A stretch of DNA of 64,000 nucleotides from Symsagittifera roscoffensis (taxonomy: Eukaryota; Xenacoelomorpha; Acoela; Convolutidae). A model generated the notes under the pieces. That model had not been told where the DNA came from, did not search any database, and was given only the letters and a program-made list of their open reading frames with translations. Location: contig NC_087068.1 in the NCBI RefSeq assembly GCF_963678635.1, positions 12,773,872 through 12,837,871 of the forward strand, given 5' to 3'. The position numbers and the translations under genes are program-made. Of this stretch, positions 24,102-36,488 are shown one piece after another. The number at the start of each line of letters is the position of its first letter. Within the stretch, counting starts at the first letter, position 1.

Positions 24102-25135
24102 GGTTATGTATAGAGAATGCTTACAAGAAGCGTGGCGTTAAAGTTTGAGTCGGAGCTGTGTAGTCTTCATTCAAAGTTGCCGTAGTTTATCGGTAGTAAA
24201 TTTTTGCTTACTTGATTGATCAATTTTGAAAGTTTGTTAATCGTTGCTGCTTTTATAGCTTTTATTGAAATAATCGGTCTGCCAGATATTGTTTAGTTTC
24301 TCACGTTTTTTTAATTTCAGTTCGAGTCTTTGAATTTTAGTGCGATTTGTTTTTCTCAGTGCTTGCTGTTTCTACCATTAAAAAATGGTAAGAAAAATTT
24401 TATTCGGGTGTGTTTGAATTTTTTATAGTTTTTTTGTTTTTCTTGTAATTTTTCTTCAGAAGATGTGTTTTTAATTGGCTTTTTTTGCTGACTGTCGAAT
24501 ATGCCTTAGTACTACTTTTTTGTTCAGATGTTTTAATCACACCACGGAGAAAAAAACGACCTTAATTTGAAAATATATATTTTTTGTATTTTTAAGACTA
24601 ATCGGAATATTCCGAGCTACTTTCACAGTAACCGACTATCCTTGTATCACGGGAGGATTTAGTGAGGGTGTACGTTCCCCCCTCAGGGATTCAACGCCCT
24701 CGCCAACCAAAGAGTCCGCCCTTTGGTATTGTTTTATGACATCCGTTTTACGCCGACAAAACCTTAAGTTTTTCTAAGTGCACCCTGGTCGCCAAGATAC
24801 TCTAAATTTGAAGGGGAGCGATTGCGCCAAAAAGGCAGAATAAACTGTAGTAGATTGAATTTAGATGCTTCATTCAAGCTTTTTTCATGGAAAAACCTGT
24901 TTTTGAGAGCCTAAAAAAATTTGAGAGCCTGTTTATGAGAGCCTGAAAAAAATTCTTCTTCAAAGAAATTTGAGAGTTTCACAGGTCTCAAAGTTGATGC
25001 TTATCTGGAAAATGATTTCAAAATACATTACGTCGATGCTTTGGAGCTTTGAAATAAAGAATTTTTTGTCAATACCATATGGAGAAATTTATTTCTTCAC
25101 TATAGCTGGAAACTTTATGACAGGTTGATTTCAGA
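24102..25135. repeat. 3'-flank repeat of zinc-finger gene 3, copy B
   Basis: This is the third copy of the flank unit, following the truncated finger-gene fragment. It is followed at 25134 by the same array-edge sequence that follows A2 at 22921 (offset 2213). Confidence 0.88.
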
Positions 25136-26170
25136 TGCATCATTCTAGCCTTCTGCACGGGAAAAAACGATTTTTGGGAGCTTTAAAATTGTCACGCATC
25201 CTAAAAATTTTTCAAGTAAGCTGGAACTAAGCTGGTCTTCAGAACAAAAATAGAGTTTGAAAGCTACGCCTCAGAAGGTACTCGAACCCTCAAAAATTTG
25301 TCAGCTACGGATCAAAAGGTACTCGAACCCTTGATCGTTGGCTTAAAATTCCAACGCTCTACCGTTTGAGCAACCCGGGCTCAATGCTTAAGCTAGTCGT
25401 GAGTTTTTTTTTCAAATACATGAAGTCCGTACATTGGAGCACTAAATTTGAGATTTTTTTGCTAATAGCGTTTGCAGAATCTACTGAATCTTAGTTCTAC
25501 CGAATGAGCTATTAGGGCTCAAAGGTTACGCTAGTCTTTCAAACCTTGTTTTTCGAATACATAGAGTTGATGCTTTGGAGCCTCAAATTGAAGAATAAGG
25601 TGTTCATAGCTTTTACAGCATCCTCTGATTCTGAGATTCAGTTTTTCTTGCTCTTGTATAGGCTAAAATCATCAATCTTTCGGGTAAACCAAACGCGCTA
25701 GACACTTGCGCCACACAACATGCGAACAGTACAGAAGGTTGATTTTAGACCAATCCTTCAAGCTGGTTTTCTTAAAAAAACTTGTTTTTGAGATCCTGAA
25801 AATAATTGAGCTTTCTAAAAAACTGAAAATAACTGGTGTCTTGAGCAAAATTTGAGTGTTTAAAAGGAAAAACATTAGAAGTTTGTTGTCTTCGCCACAC
25901 ACGGTACTCGAATAACTGATCGTTGGATTGAAATTCCAACGCTCTATCGACTGAGCTAGCAAGGCTCAACAGTTAAGGTGGTCTTTCAACCCTTGTTTTC
26001 CAAATACATGAAGTCGATGCTTTGGATTCTGAAGATAAAAATTACTGTGATCATAGCTTATACAGAATCCTATGTTTCTGAGTTTCTTCTGTTTTTGCTC
26101 TTGGGCTACCTTGAACCACCAAACGTCGGTTAACAGTCGAACGCGGTAGCCGATTTTGACACGAGAGCTG
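25134..26170 (-). repeat. Degenerate edge of the tRNA array, copy B
   Basis: This repeats 22921-23946 nearly exactly. Unlike copy A, its last Asn-like unit (about 26096-26170) runs on into normal array sequence (cacgagagct), which shows what copy A looked like before it was joined to finger-gene sequence. Confidence 0.78.
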
Positions 26171-27287
26171 CATACACACTATGAAAAAATTAATTTTTGA
26201 GCGCCTGAAACTTATTAAGCATCCTTTAAAACTAAAAAAAATAACTGGCGTTTTCAAAGAGCTTTTCAAAATATTTTATTTTAGAGCGCCTGAAATTTAC
26301 TAACCATTCTTAAAAGCTTTGAAATTAACTGGAATTTTCAAAGAAGTTCGAAAAAGTTTATGAAAAAATTTATTTTTGAGCGCCTGAAACTTAATAACCT
26401 TTCTTAAAAACTCTGAAAAACTCTGACTTGAAACCCTGAACGTTGGATTCAAAGTTCACTGCTCTACCAACTGCCCTAGCAGGGCTCAAAGATTACGCTA
26501 GTCTTTCAAATGCAAGAATTCGAAGCTTTGGATCCTAAAATGAATAACTTTGTGCTCATTTTTTTGCTGAAATCTCTGCTTCTGAGGTTCTTTTCTCGCT
26601 CCCGGGTTAGCTTGAACCACCAACTTTTCAGTTAACAGCCGAACGCGCTAGCCGAATGCGCCACAAGAGCTTTATGGAAAATTTTATTTTTGAGCGCCTG
26701 AAACTTATTAACCGTTCTTAAAAACTTATTATGAAAAAATTTATTTTTTAGCGCCTGAAACTTGTTAACCATTCTTAAAAACTGAAAATAACTGGCGTTT
26801 TCAACGAAGTTCGAGTGTTTCAAAAAAGATTAATAGAAGAAAGGATACTTCGCCCGACAAGGGAACCGAACCCATGAAAGTCGGGTTAAAAGTCCAACGC
26901 TCTACCGACTGAGCTAGCAGGGTTCAAAGATTACTCTACTCTTTCAAATACAAGAATTCGAAGTTTTGGATTCTAAAATGAATAACTTAGTGCTGTTAGA
27001 GATTTTGTTGAAGAAATCTCTGATTCTGAGGTGCTGTTCTCGCTCCTGGGTGGGCTTGAAACACCAACCTTTCGGTTAACAGTCGAATGCGCTAGCTCAT
27101 TGCTCCACAAGAGCTTGATAAAAGGTGTCGGTTGATTTTTAATGCATCATTCAAGCTTTTTTCCATGAGAAAAGTTTATTTTTGAGAACCTGAAACTTAT
27201 TAAGCATTCATAAAAACTCTGAAAATAACTGGCGTTTTCAAAGAAAATCGAGTGTTTCAAAAAAGATTAAAAGAAGAAATGATAATT
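26171..27287 (-). repeat. Irregular proximal array block
   Basis: This contains a Gln-anticodon Lys-type unit (about 26425-26494), an Asn unit (about 26596-26669), a Lys type II unit (about 26851-26924) and an Asn unit (about 27041-27114). It also has two tandem repeats of the gagcgcctgaaactta spacer. Units carry several stem mismatches. Confidence 0.75.
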
Positions 27288-27360
27288 CTCCCCACAAGGG
27301 ATTCGAACCCTTGACCCTTGGATTAAAAGTCCAACGCTCTACCGACTGAGCTAGCAGGGC
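27288..27360 (-). pseudogene. tRNA-Lys(UUU)-like, near intact
   Basis: It keeps D, anticodon and T stems and loop CTTTTAA. The 3' end gives A72 opposite G1, so the acceptor has one terminal mismatch. Confidence 0.6.
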
Positions 27361-27886
27361 TGAACTATTAAGGTAGTCTTTTAATGCTATTTTTTCAAAT
27401 TCAAGAAATCGAAGCTGTGGATCCTGAAATTGATAATTTAGTGTGCATATTTTTTGCAGCTATATCTTATTTTGAGGATCTACCGTTCGCGCTCCTGGGT
27501 GGGCTCGAACCACCAACCTTTCGGTTAACAGCCGATGGCGCTAGCCGATTGCGTCACAAGAGCTCGTTAAAAATACTTTTATGAAAAAACTTATTTTTGA
27601 GCGCCTGAAACTTATTGACCATTCTTAAAAACTCTGAATTTAATTGGCGTTTTCAAAGGAGTTAGTGTTTCAAAAAAAATTAATAGAAGAAATGATACTG
27701 CTCCCGACAAGGGAACCGAACCCTTGAACGTCGGATTAAAAGTACAACGCTCTACCGACACAGCTAGCATGGCTTGAAAATTACGCTAGTCTTTCAAATA
27801 CAAAAATTCGAAGCTTTGGATCCTAAAACGAATAACTAAGTGCTAATTTTTTTTTGCAGAAGTCTCTGATTCTGAGGTTCTGTTCT

Positions 27887-27960
27887 CACTCCTGGGTGGG
27901 CTTAAACCACCAACCTTTTGGTTGACAGCCGAACGCGCTAGCCGATTGCGCCCCAAGAGC
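27887..27960 (-). pseudogene. Asn body with GUC (Asp) anticodon
   Basis: The loop reads CTGTCAA with one anticodon-stem mismatch. The T-loop is TTTAAGC, so invariant C56 is lost, and position 8 is G. It represents the second Asn type of each 846-bp tetrad. A non-functional copy is likely. Confidence 0.7.
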
Positions 27961-28978
27961 GCTATAAATTAGTGTCGGTTGGTTTTTAGGCATCATTCAA
28001 ATTTTTTCATGGGAAAAATTTATTTTTGAGATCCTGACAATTATTAAGCATCCTTAAAAACTCTGAAAATAACTGGCGTTTTCAATGAAAGACGATTGTT
28101 TCAAAATTTTTAATAGAAGAAATGATACTTCGCCCCACAAGGGACTCGAACCCTTGACTGTTGGAATAAAACTCCAACCCTCTACCGACTGAGCTAGCAG
28201 GGCTCGAATGTTTTGCTAGTCTTACAAACCTACTTTGTCAAATTCAAGAATTCGAAGCTCTGGAACATGAAATTGATCATTTAGTGCACATATTTTTTGC
28301 AGCAATATGTAATTTTGAGTTTCTACTGTTCTCGCTCCTGGGTGGGCTTGAACAACCAACCTTTCGGGTACCAGCCGAACGCGCTAGCCGATTGCTCCAC
28401 AACAGCTCGGTAAAACATAAATTTATGAAAAAACTTATTTTTGAGCGCCTGAAATTTATTGACCATTCTTAATTTCTCTGAATTTAATTGGCGTTTTCAA
28501 AAAAGTTATAGTGTTTCAAAAAAAATTAATAGAAGAAATGATACTGCTCCCGACAAGGGAACCGAACCCTTGAACGTCGGATTAAAATTACAACGCTCTA
28601 CCGACAGAGCTAGCAGGGCTTAAAGATTACGCTAGTCTTTTAAATACAAAAATCCGAAGCTTTGGATCCTAAAACGAATAACTAAGTGCTATTTTTTTTT
28701 GCAGAAATCTCTGATTCTGAGGTTCTGTTCTCACTCCTGGGTGGGCTTAAACCACCAACTTTTTGGTTGACAGCCGAACGCGCTAGCCGATTGCGCCCCA
28801 AGAGCGCTATAAATAAGTGTCGGTTGATTTTTTTAGGCATCATTCAAGATTTTTCTATGGGAAAAATTTATTTTTGAGAGCCTAACACTTATTAAGCATC
28901 CTTAAAAACTCTGAAAATAACTGGCGTTTTCAATGAAATACGATTGTTTCAATAATTTTAATAGAAGAAATGATACTT

Positions 28979-29051
28979 CGCCCCACAAGAGACTCAAAAC
29001 CTTGACCGTTGGCTTTAAAGTCTAACGCTCTACCGACTGAGCTAGCAGGTC
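28979..29051 (-). pseudogene. Lys body with UUA anticodon
   Basis: The loop CTTTAAA places UUA at 34-36, which would read the UAA stop codon. The anticodon stem has a mismatch next to the loop, the T-loop region is altered (gactcaaaacc), and base 1 is changed. Probably not functional. Confidence 0.65.
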
Positions 29052-29823
29052 TGAAAGATTTTGGTAGTCTTTTAAACCTATTTTGTCAAATTCAAGAAAT
29101 CGAAGCTGTGAATCCTGAAAGTGATAATTTAGTGCACATATTTTTTGCAGCAATATCTTATTTTGAGGATCTACCGTTCGCGCTCCTGGGTGGGCGTGAA
29201 CCACCAACCTATCGGTTAACAGCCGATGGCGCTAGCCGATTGCGTCACAAGAGCTCGTTAAAAATACTTTTATGAAAAAACTTATTTTTGAGCGCCTGAA
29301 ACTTATTGACCATTCTTAAAAACTCGGAATTTAATTGGCGTTTTCAAAGGAGTTAGTGTTTCAAAAAAAACTAATAGAAGAAATGATACTGCTCCCGACA
29401 AGGGAACTGAACCCTTGAACGTCGGATTAAAAGTACAACGCTCTACCGACACAGCTAGCAGGGCTTGAAAATTACGCTAGTCTTTCAAATACAAAAATTC
29501 GAAGCTTTGGATCCTAAAACGAATAACTAAGTGCTAATTTTTTTTTGCACAAGTCTCTGATTCTGAGGTTCTGTTCTCACTCCTGGGTGGGCTTAAACCA
29601 CCAACCTTTTGGTTGACAGCCGAACGCGCTAGCCGATTGCGCCCCAAGAGCGCTATAAATTAGTGTCGGTTGGTTTTTTTAGGCATCATTCAAATTTTTT
29701 CATGGGAAAAGTTTGTTTTTGAGAGCCTGACAATTATTAAGCATCCTTAAAAACTCTGAAAATAACTGGCGTTTTCAATGAAATACGATTGTTTCAAAAT
29801 TTTTAATAGAAGAAATGATAGTT

Positions 29824-29896
29824 CGCCCCACAAGGGACTCGAACCCTTGACCGTTGGAATGAAACTCCAACTCTCTACCGACTGCGCTAGCAGGGC
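29824..29896 (-). pseudogene. Lys body with UUC (Glu) anticodon
   Basis: The loop is GTTTCAT with an intact TTGGA/TCCAA stem. The D-stem has two mismatches. The same variant recurs at 30670-30742 in the next 846-bp copy. Confidence 0.7.
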
Positions 29897-30025
29897 TCGA
29901 ATGTTTTGCTAGTCTTACAAACCTACTTTGTCAAATTCAAGAATTCGAAGCTCTGGAACATGAAATTGATAATTTAGTGCACATATTTTTTGCAGCAATA
30001 TGTAATTTTGAGTTTCTACTGTTCT

Positions 30026-30032
30026 CGCTCCT

Positions 30033-30063
<31 letters not shown>

Positions 30064-30099
30064 CCAGCCGAACGCGCTAGCCGATTGCTCCACAAGAGC
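30026..30099 (-). pseudogene. Asn body with GGU (Thr) anticodon
   Basis: The loop CTGGTAA gives anticodon GGU. The acceptor, anticodon and T stems are intact; the D-stem has one A-G mismatch. The same variant is at 28333-28406, 30872-30945 and 31718-31791, so one mutation was copied with the higher-order repeat. It could still fold. Confidence 0.7.
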
Positions 30100-30878
30100 T
30101 CGGTAAAAAATAAATTTATGAAAAAACTTATTTTTGAGCGCCTGAAACTTATTGACCATTCTTAATTTCTCTGAATTTAATTGGCGTTTTCAAAAAAGTT
30201 AGTGTTTCAAAAAAAATTAATAGACGAAATGATACTGCTCCCGACAAGGGAACCGAACCCTTGAACGTCGGATTAAAATTACAACGCTCTACCGACAGAG
30301 CTAGCAGGGCTTAAAGATTACGCTAGTCTTTCAAATACAAAAATTCGAAGCTTTGGATCCTAAAACGAATAACTAAGTGCTAATTTTTTTTTGCAGAAAT
30401 CTCTGATTCTGAGGTTCTGTTCTCACTCCTGGGTGGGCTTAAACCACCAACTTTTTGGTTGACAGCCGAACGCGCTAGCCGATTGCGCCCCAAGAGCGCT
30501 ATAAATTAGTGTCGGTTGGTTTTTTTAGGCATCATTCAAATTTTTTCATGGGAAAAGTTTGTTTTTGAGAGCCTGACAATTATTAAGCATCCTTAAAAAC
30601 TCTGAAAATAACTGGCGTTTTCAATGAAATACGATTGTTTCAAAATTTTTAATAGAAGAAATGATAGTTCGCCCCACAAGGGACTCGAACCCTTGACCGT
30701 TGGAATGAAACTCCAACTCTCTACCGACTGCGCTAGCAGGGCTCGAATGTTTTGCTAGTCTTACAAACCTACTTTGTCAAATTCAAGAATTCGAAGCTCT
30801 GGAACATGAAATTGATAATTTAGTGCACATATTTTTTGCAGCAATATGTAATTTTGAGTTTCTACTGTTCTCGCTCCT

Positions 30879-30909
<31 letters not shown>

Positions 30910-31515
30910 CCAGCCGAACGCGCTAGCCGATTGCTCCACAAGAGCTCGGTAAAAAATAAATTTATGAAAAAACTTATTTTTGAGCGCCTGAAACTTATTG
31001 ACCATTCTTAATTTCTCTGAATTTAATTGGCGTTTTCAAAAAAGTTAGTGTTTCAAAAAAAATTAATAGACGAAATGATACTGCTCCCGACAAGGGAACC
31101 GAACCCTTGAACGTCGGATTAAAATTACAACGCTCTACCGACAGAGCTAGCAGGGCTTAAAGATTACGCTAGTCTTTCAAATACAAAAATTCGAAGCTTT
31201 GGATCCTAAAACGAATAACTAAGTGCTAATTTTTTTTTGCAGAAATCTCTGATTCTGAGGTTCTGTTCTCACTCCTGGGTGGGCTTAAACCACCAACTTT
31301 TTGGTTGACAGCCGAACGCGCTAGCCGATTGCGCCCCAAGAGCGCTATAAATTAGTATCGGTTGGTTTTTTTAGGCATCATTCAAATTTTTTCATGGGAA
31401 AAGTTTGTTTTTGAGAGCCTGACAATTATTAAGCATCCTTAAAAACTCTGAAAATAACTGGCGTTTTCAATGAAATAAGATTGTTTCAAAATTTTTAATA
31501 GAAGAAATGATAGTT

Positions 31516-31588
31516 CGCCCCACAAGGGACTCGAACCCTTGACCGTTGGAATAAAACTCCAACGCTCTACCGACTGAGCTAGCAGGGC
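31516..31588 (-). tRNA. tRNA-Lys(UUU) candidate
   Basis: All four stems pair. The anticodon loop is GTTTTAT instead of CTTTTAA, with U33 and UUU kept. Box B is ggttcgagtcc. It is the best Lys copy in the 846-bp block. Confidence 0.55.
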
Positions 31589-31724
31589 TCGAATGTTTTG
31601 CTAGTCTTACAAACCTACTTTGTCAAATTCAAGAATTCGAAGCTCTGGAACATGAAATTGATAATTTAGTGCACATATTTTTTGCAGCAATATGTAATTT
31701 TGAGTTTCTACTGTTCTCGCTCCT

Positions 31725-31755
<31 letters not shown>

Positions 31756-32364
31756 CCAGCCGAACGCGCTAGCCGATTGCTCCACACGAGCTCGGTAAAA
31801 AATGAATTTATGAAAAAACTTATTTTTGAGCGCCTGAAACTTATTGACCATTCTTAATTTCTCTGAATTTAATTGGCGTTTTCAAAAAAGTTATAGTGTT
31901 TCAAAAAAAATTAATAGAAGAAATGATACTGCTCCCGACAAGGGAACCGAACCCTTGAACGTCGGATTAAAATTACAACGCTCTGCCGACAGAGCTAGCA
32001 GGGCTTAAAGATTACGCTAGTCTTTCAAATACAAAAATTCGAAGCTTCGGATCCTAAAACGAATAACTAAGTGCTAATTTTTTTTTGCAGAAATCTCTGA
32101 TTCTGAGGTTCTGTTCTCACTCCTGGGTGGGCTTAAACTACCAACTTTTTGGTTGACAGCCGAACGCGCTAGCCGATTGCGCCCCAAGAGCGCTATAAAT
32201 AAGTGTCGGTTGATTTTTTTAGGCATCATTCAAGATTTTTCTATGGGAAAAATTTATTTTTGAGAGCCTGACACTTATTAAGCATCCTTAAAAACTCTGA
32301 AAATAACTGGCGTTTTCAATGAAATACGATTGTTTCAATAATTTTAATAGAAGAAATGATACTT

Positions 32365-32437
32365 CGCCCCACAAGGGACTCGAACCCTTGACCGTTGGAT
32401 TAGATGTCCAACGCTCTACCAACTGAGCTAGCAGGGC
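32365..32437 (-). pseudogene. Lys body with UCU (Arg) anticodon, U33 lost
   Basis: The loop CATCTAA puts UCU at 34-36 but has A at position 33, which would disturb the U-turn. Stems are otherwise good. Confidence 0.6.
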
Positions 32438-32576
32438 TTGAATGTTTTGCTAGTCTTACAAACCTACTTTGTCAAATTCAAGAATTCGAAGCTCTGGATC
32501 TGGAAATTGATAATTTAGTGCACATATTTTTTGCAGCAATATGTAATTTTGAATTTCTACTGTTCTCGCTCCTGGT

Positions 32577-32620
<44 letters not shown>

Positions 32621-33767
32621 GCCGATTGCACCACAAGAGCTCGTAAAATAGTAATTTTATGAAAAAATTTATTTTTGAGCGCCTGAAACTTAATAACCAT
32701 TCTTAAAAACTCTGAATTCAATTGGCATTTTCAAAGAAGTTAGAGTGTTTCAAAAAAAATTATTAGAAGAAATGATACTGCGCCCGACAAAGGAACCAAA
32801 CCCTTGAATGTCGGATTAAAAGTCCAACGCTCCACTGACTGAGCTAGGAGGGCTCAAAGATTGCGTTAGTGTTTCAAATACAAGAATTCGAAGCTTTGGA
32901 TCCTAAAATGAATAACTTAGTGCTCATTTTTTTTCGAAGAAATCTCTGATTCTGAGGTTCTGTTCTCGCTCCTGGGTGGCCTTGAACCACCAGCATTTCG
33001 GTTAACATTCGAACGCGCTAGCCGATTGCGCCACAAGAGCTCTAATAACAGGTGTCAAATCATTTTCTTATGCATCATTCAAGCTTTTTCCACGGGAAAA
33101 ATTTATTTTTGAGAGGCTGAAATTTGTTAAGCATCCTTAAAAACTCTGAAAATAATTGGCGTTTTCAAAGAAGTACGATTGCGCCACAAGAGCTCGTTAA
33201 AAAAAATTTTTTAAGAAAAAACTTATTTTTGAGCGCCTGAAACTTATTGACCATTCTTAAAAACTCTGAATTTAATTGGCGTTTTCAAAAAAGTTATAGT
33301 GTTTCAAAAAAAATTAATAGAAGAAATGATACTGCTCCCGACAAGGGAACCGAACCCTTGAACGTCGGATTAAAAGTGCAACGCTCTACCGACAGAGCTA
33401 GCAGGGATTAAAGATTACACTAGTCTTTCAAATACAAAAATTCGAAGCTTTGGATCCTGAAACGAATAACTAAGTGCTAATTTTTTTTTGCAGAAATCTC
33501 TGATTCTGAGGTTCTGCTCTCACTCCTGGGTGGGCTTAAACCTTCAACCTTTTGGTTGACAGCAGAACGCGCTAGCCGATTGCGCCCCAAGAGCGCTATA
33601 AATAATAATCGGTTGATTTTTTTAGGAATCATTCAAGCTTTTTCCATGGGAAAAGTTTATTTTTGAGAGCCTGAAACCTATTAAGGATCCTTAAAAACTC
33701 TGAAAATAACTGGCGTTTTCGAAGAAGTGCGATTGTTTCAAAAATTTTAATAGAAGAAATGATACTT

Positions 33768-33840
33768 TGCGCCACAAGGGACTCGAACCCTTGACCGTTG
33801 GCTTTTAAGTCCAACGCTCTACCGACTTAGCTAGCAGGGC
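33768..33840 (-). pseudogene. Lys body with UAA (Leu) anticodon
   Basis: The loop CTTAAAA gives UAA. The stem has an A-G mismatch at the loop, and discriminator and acceptor bases are changed (tgcgccac). The copy at 35171-35243 is identical in these features. Confidence 0.65.
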
Positions 33841-33979
33841 TCGAATGTTTTGCTAGTCTTACAAACCTACTTTGTCAAATTCAAGAATTCGAAGCTCTGG
33901 ATCTGGAAATTGATAATTTAGTGCACATATTTTTTGCAGCAATATGTAATTTTGAATTTCTACTGTTCTCGCTCCTGGT

Positions 33980-34023
<44 letters not shown>

Positions 34024-35362
34024 GCCGATTGCACCACAAGAGCTCGTAAAATAGTAATTTTATGAAAAAATTTATTTTTGAGCGCCTGAAACTTAATAAC
34101 CATTCTTAAAAACTCTGAATTTAATTGGCATTTTCAAAGAAGTTAGAGTGTTTCAAAAAAAATTATTAGAAGAAATGATACTGCGCCCGACAAGGGAACC
34201 AAACCCTTGAATGTCGGATTAAAAGTCCAACGCTCCACTGACTGAGCTAGGAGGGCTCAAAGATTGCGTTAGTGTTTCAAATACAAGAATTCGAAGCTTT
34301 GGACCCTAAAATGAATAACTTAGTGCTCATTTTTTTTCGAAGAAATCTCTGATTCTGAGGTTCTGTTCTCGCTCCTGGGTGGCCTTGAACCACCAGCATT
34401 TCGGTTAACATTCGAACGCGCTAGCCGATTGCGCCACAAGAGCTCTAATAACAGGTGTCAAATCATTTTCTTATGCATCATTCAAGCTTTTTCCATGGGA
34501 AAAATGTATTTTTGAGAGGCTGAAATTTGTTAAGCATCCTTAAAAACTCTGAAAATAATTGGCGTTTTCAAAGAAGTACGATTGCGCAACAAGAGCTCGT
34601 TAAAAAATTTTTTTTAAGAAAAAACTTATTTTTGAGCGCCTGAAACTTATTGACCATTCTTAAAAACTCTGAATTTAATTGGCGTTTTCAAAAAAGTTAT
34701 AGTGTTTCAAAAAAAATTAATAGAAGAAATGATACTGCTCCCGACAAGGGAACCGAACCCTTGAACGTCGGATTAAAAGTGCAACGCTCTACCGACAGAG
34801 CTAGCAGGGATTAAAGATTACACTAGTCTTTCAAATACAAAAATTCGAAGCTTTGGATCCTGAAACGAATAACTAAGTGCTAATTTTTTTTTGCAGAAAT
34901 CTCTGATTCTGAGGTTCTGCTCTCACTCCTGGGTGGGCTTAAACCGCCAACCTTTTGGTTGACAGCAGAACGCGCTAGCCGATTGCGCCCCAAGAGTGCT
35001 ATAAATAAGTATCGGTTGATTTTTTTAGGCGTCATTCAAGCTTTTTCCATAGGAAAAATTTATTTTTGAGAGCCTGAAACTTTTTAAGCATCCTTAAAAA
35101 CTCTGAAAATAACTGGCGTTTTCAAAGAAGTGCGATTGTTTCAAAAATTTTAATAGAAGAAATGATACTTTGCGCCACAAGGGACTCGAACCCTTGACCG
35201 TTGGCTTTTAAGTCCAACGCTCTACCGACTTAGCTAGCAGGGCTCGAATGGTTTGCTAGTCTTACAAACCTACTTTGTCAAATTCAAGAATTCGAAGCTC
35301 TGGATCTTGAAATTGATAATTTTTGCAGCAAAATGTATTTTGATTTGAGTTTCTACTGTTCT

Positions 35363-35369
35363 CGCTCCT

Positions 35370-35401
<32 letters not shown>

Positions 35402-35436
35402 TAGCCGAACGCGCTAGCCGATTGCGCCACAAGAGC
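35363..35436 (-). tRNA. Asn body with AUU anticodon, intact cloverleaf
   Basis: All stems pair and the loop is CTATTAA, so G34 of normal tRNA-Asn is replaced by A34. AUU would read AAU, still Asn, and A34 might be deaminated to inosine. The discriminator is G and box B is ggttcaagccc. Expression unknown. Confidence 0.5.
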
Positions 35437-36206
35437 TCGTTAAATAGTAATTTTATGAAAAAATTTATTTTTGAGCGCCTGAAACTTATTAACCATTCTT
35501 AAAAACTCTGAAAATAACTGGTGTTTTCAAAGAAGTTAGATTTTCAAAAAAAATAATAGAAGAAATGATACTGCTCCCGACAAGAGAACCGAACCCTTGA
35601 ACGTCGGATTAAAAGTACAACGCTCTACCGACACAGCTAGCAGGGCTTAAAGATTACGTTAGTCTTTCAAATAAAAAAATTCGAAGCTTTGGATCCTAAA
35701 ACGAATAACTAAGTGCTAATTTTTTTTGCAGAAATCTGTGATTCTGAGGTTCTGTTCTCACTCCTGGGTGGGCTTAAACCACCAACCTTTTGGTTGACAG
35801 CCGAACGCGCTAGCCGATTGCGCCCCAAGAGCGCTATAAATAATAATCGGTTGATTTTTTTAGGAATCATTCAAGCTTTTTCCATGGGAAAAGTTTATTT
35901 TTGAGAGCCTGAAACCTATTAAGGATCCTTAAAAACTCTGAAAATAACTGGCGTTTTCAAAGAAGTACGATTGTTTCAAAAATTTTAATAGAAGAAATGA
36001 TACTTTGCCCCACAAGGGACTCGAACCCTTGACCGTTGGATTAAAAGTCGAACGCTCTACCGACTGAGCTAGCAGGGATCGATTGTTTTGCTAGTCTTAC
36101 AAACCTACTTTGTCAAATTCAAGAATTCAAAGCTCTGGATCTTGAAATTGATAATTTAGTGCACATTTTTTTGCAGCAATATGTAATTTTGAGTTTCTAC
36201 TGATCT

Positions 36207-36213
36207 CGCTCCT

Positions 36214-36245
<32 letters not shown>

Positions 36246-36280
36246 TAGCCGAACGCGCTAGCCGATTGCGCCACAAGAGC
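36207..36280 (-). tRNA. Asn body with AUU anticodon, intact cloverleaf
   Basis: Second copy of the AUU variant with all stems paired. A third at 36620-36693 has one T-stem mismatch. Confidence 0.5.
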
Positions 36281-36415
36281 TCGTTAAATAGTAATTTTAT
36301 GAAAAAATTTATTTTTGAGCGCCTGAAACTTATTAACCATTCTTAAAAACTCTGAAAATAACTGGTGTTTTCAAAGAAGTGTGTTTCAAAAAAATTAATA
36401 GAAGAAATGATACTG

Positions 36416-36488
36416 CTCCCGACAAGGGACTCGAACCCTTGACCGTTGGCTTTAAAGTCCAACGCTCTAACGACATAGCTAGAAGGGC
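36416..36488 (-). pseudogene. Lys body with UUA anticodon
   Basis: The loop is CTTTAAA and the T-arm ggttcgagtcc is intact. The anticodon stem has one mismatch beside the loop. D-arm and acceptor carry changes (ctaacgacatagctagaag). Confidence 0.6.

Larger units (their letters stand above)
27288..33210 (-). repeat. 846-bp higher-order repeat, about seven copies
   Basis: Lys type I units start at 27288, 28131, 28979, 29824, 30670, 31516 and 32365, spaced 843-849 bp. Each tetrad reads, by increasing coordinate, Lys-I, Asn-body (GUU or GGU), Lys-II and a second Asn body (mostly GUC). The last tetrad is rearranged. Copies at 29.8-31.5 kb are almost identical. Confidence 0.88.
32365..35170 (-). 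repeat. 1403-bp higher-order repeat, two copies
   Basis: Lys-I units at 32365, 33768 and 35171 are exactly 1403 bp apart. The Asn units at 32567 and 33970 keep the same spacing. Both copies share an odd fusion near 33170-33200 and 34570-34600 where acgattgcgccacaagagct joins two spacers, a deleted unit. Confidence 0.9.

Noticed and set aside
23456-25969. Repeated 65-98 aa minus-strand frames at the array edge
   Set aside because: They lie in the duplicated degenerate tRNA-like block and differ between copies by frameshifts.
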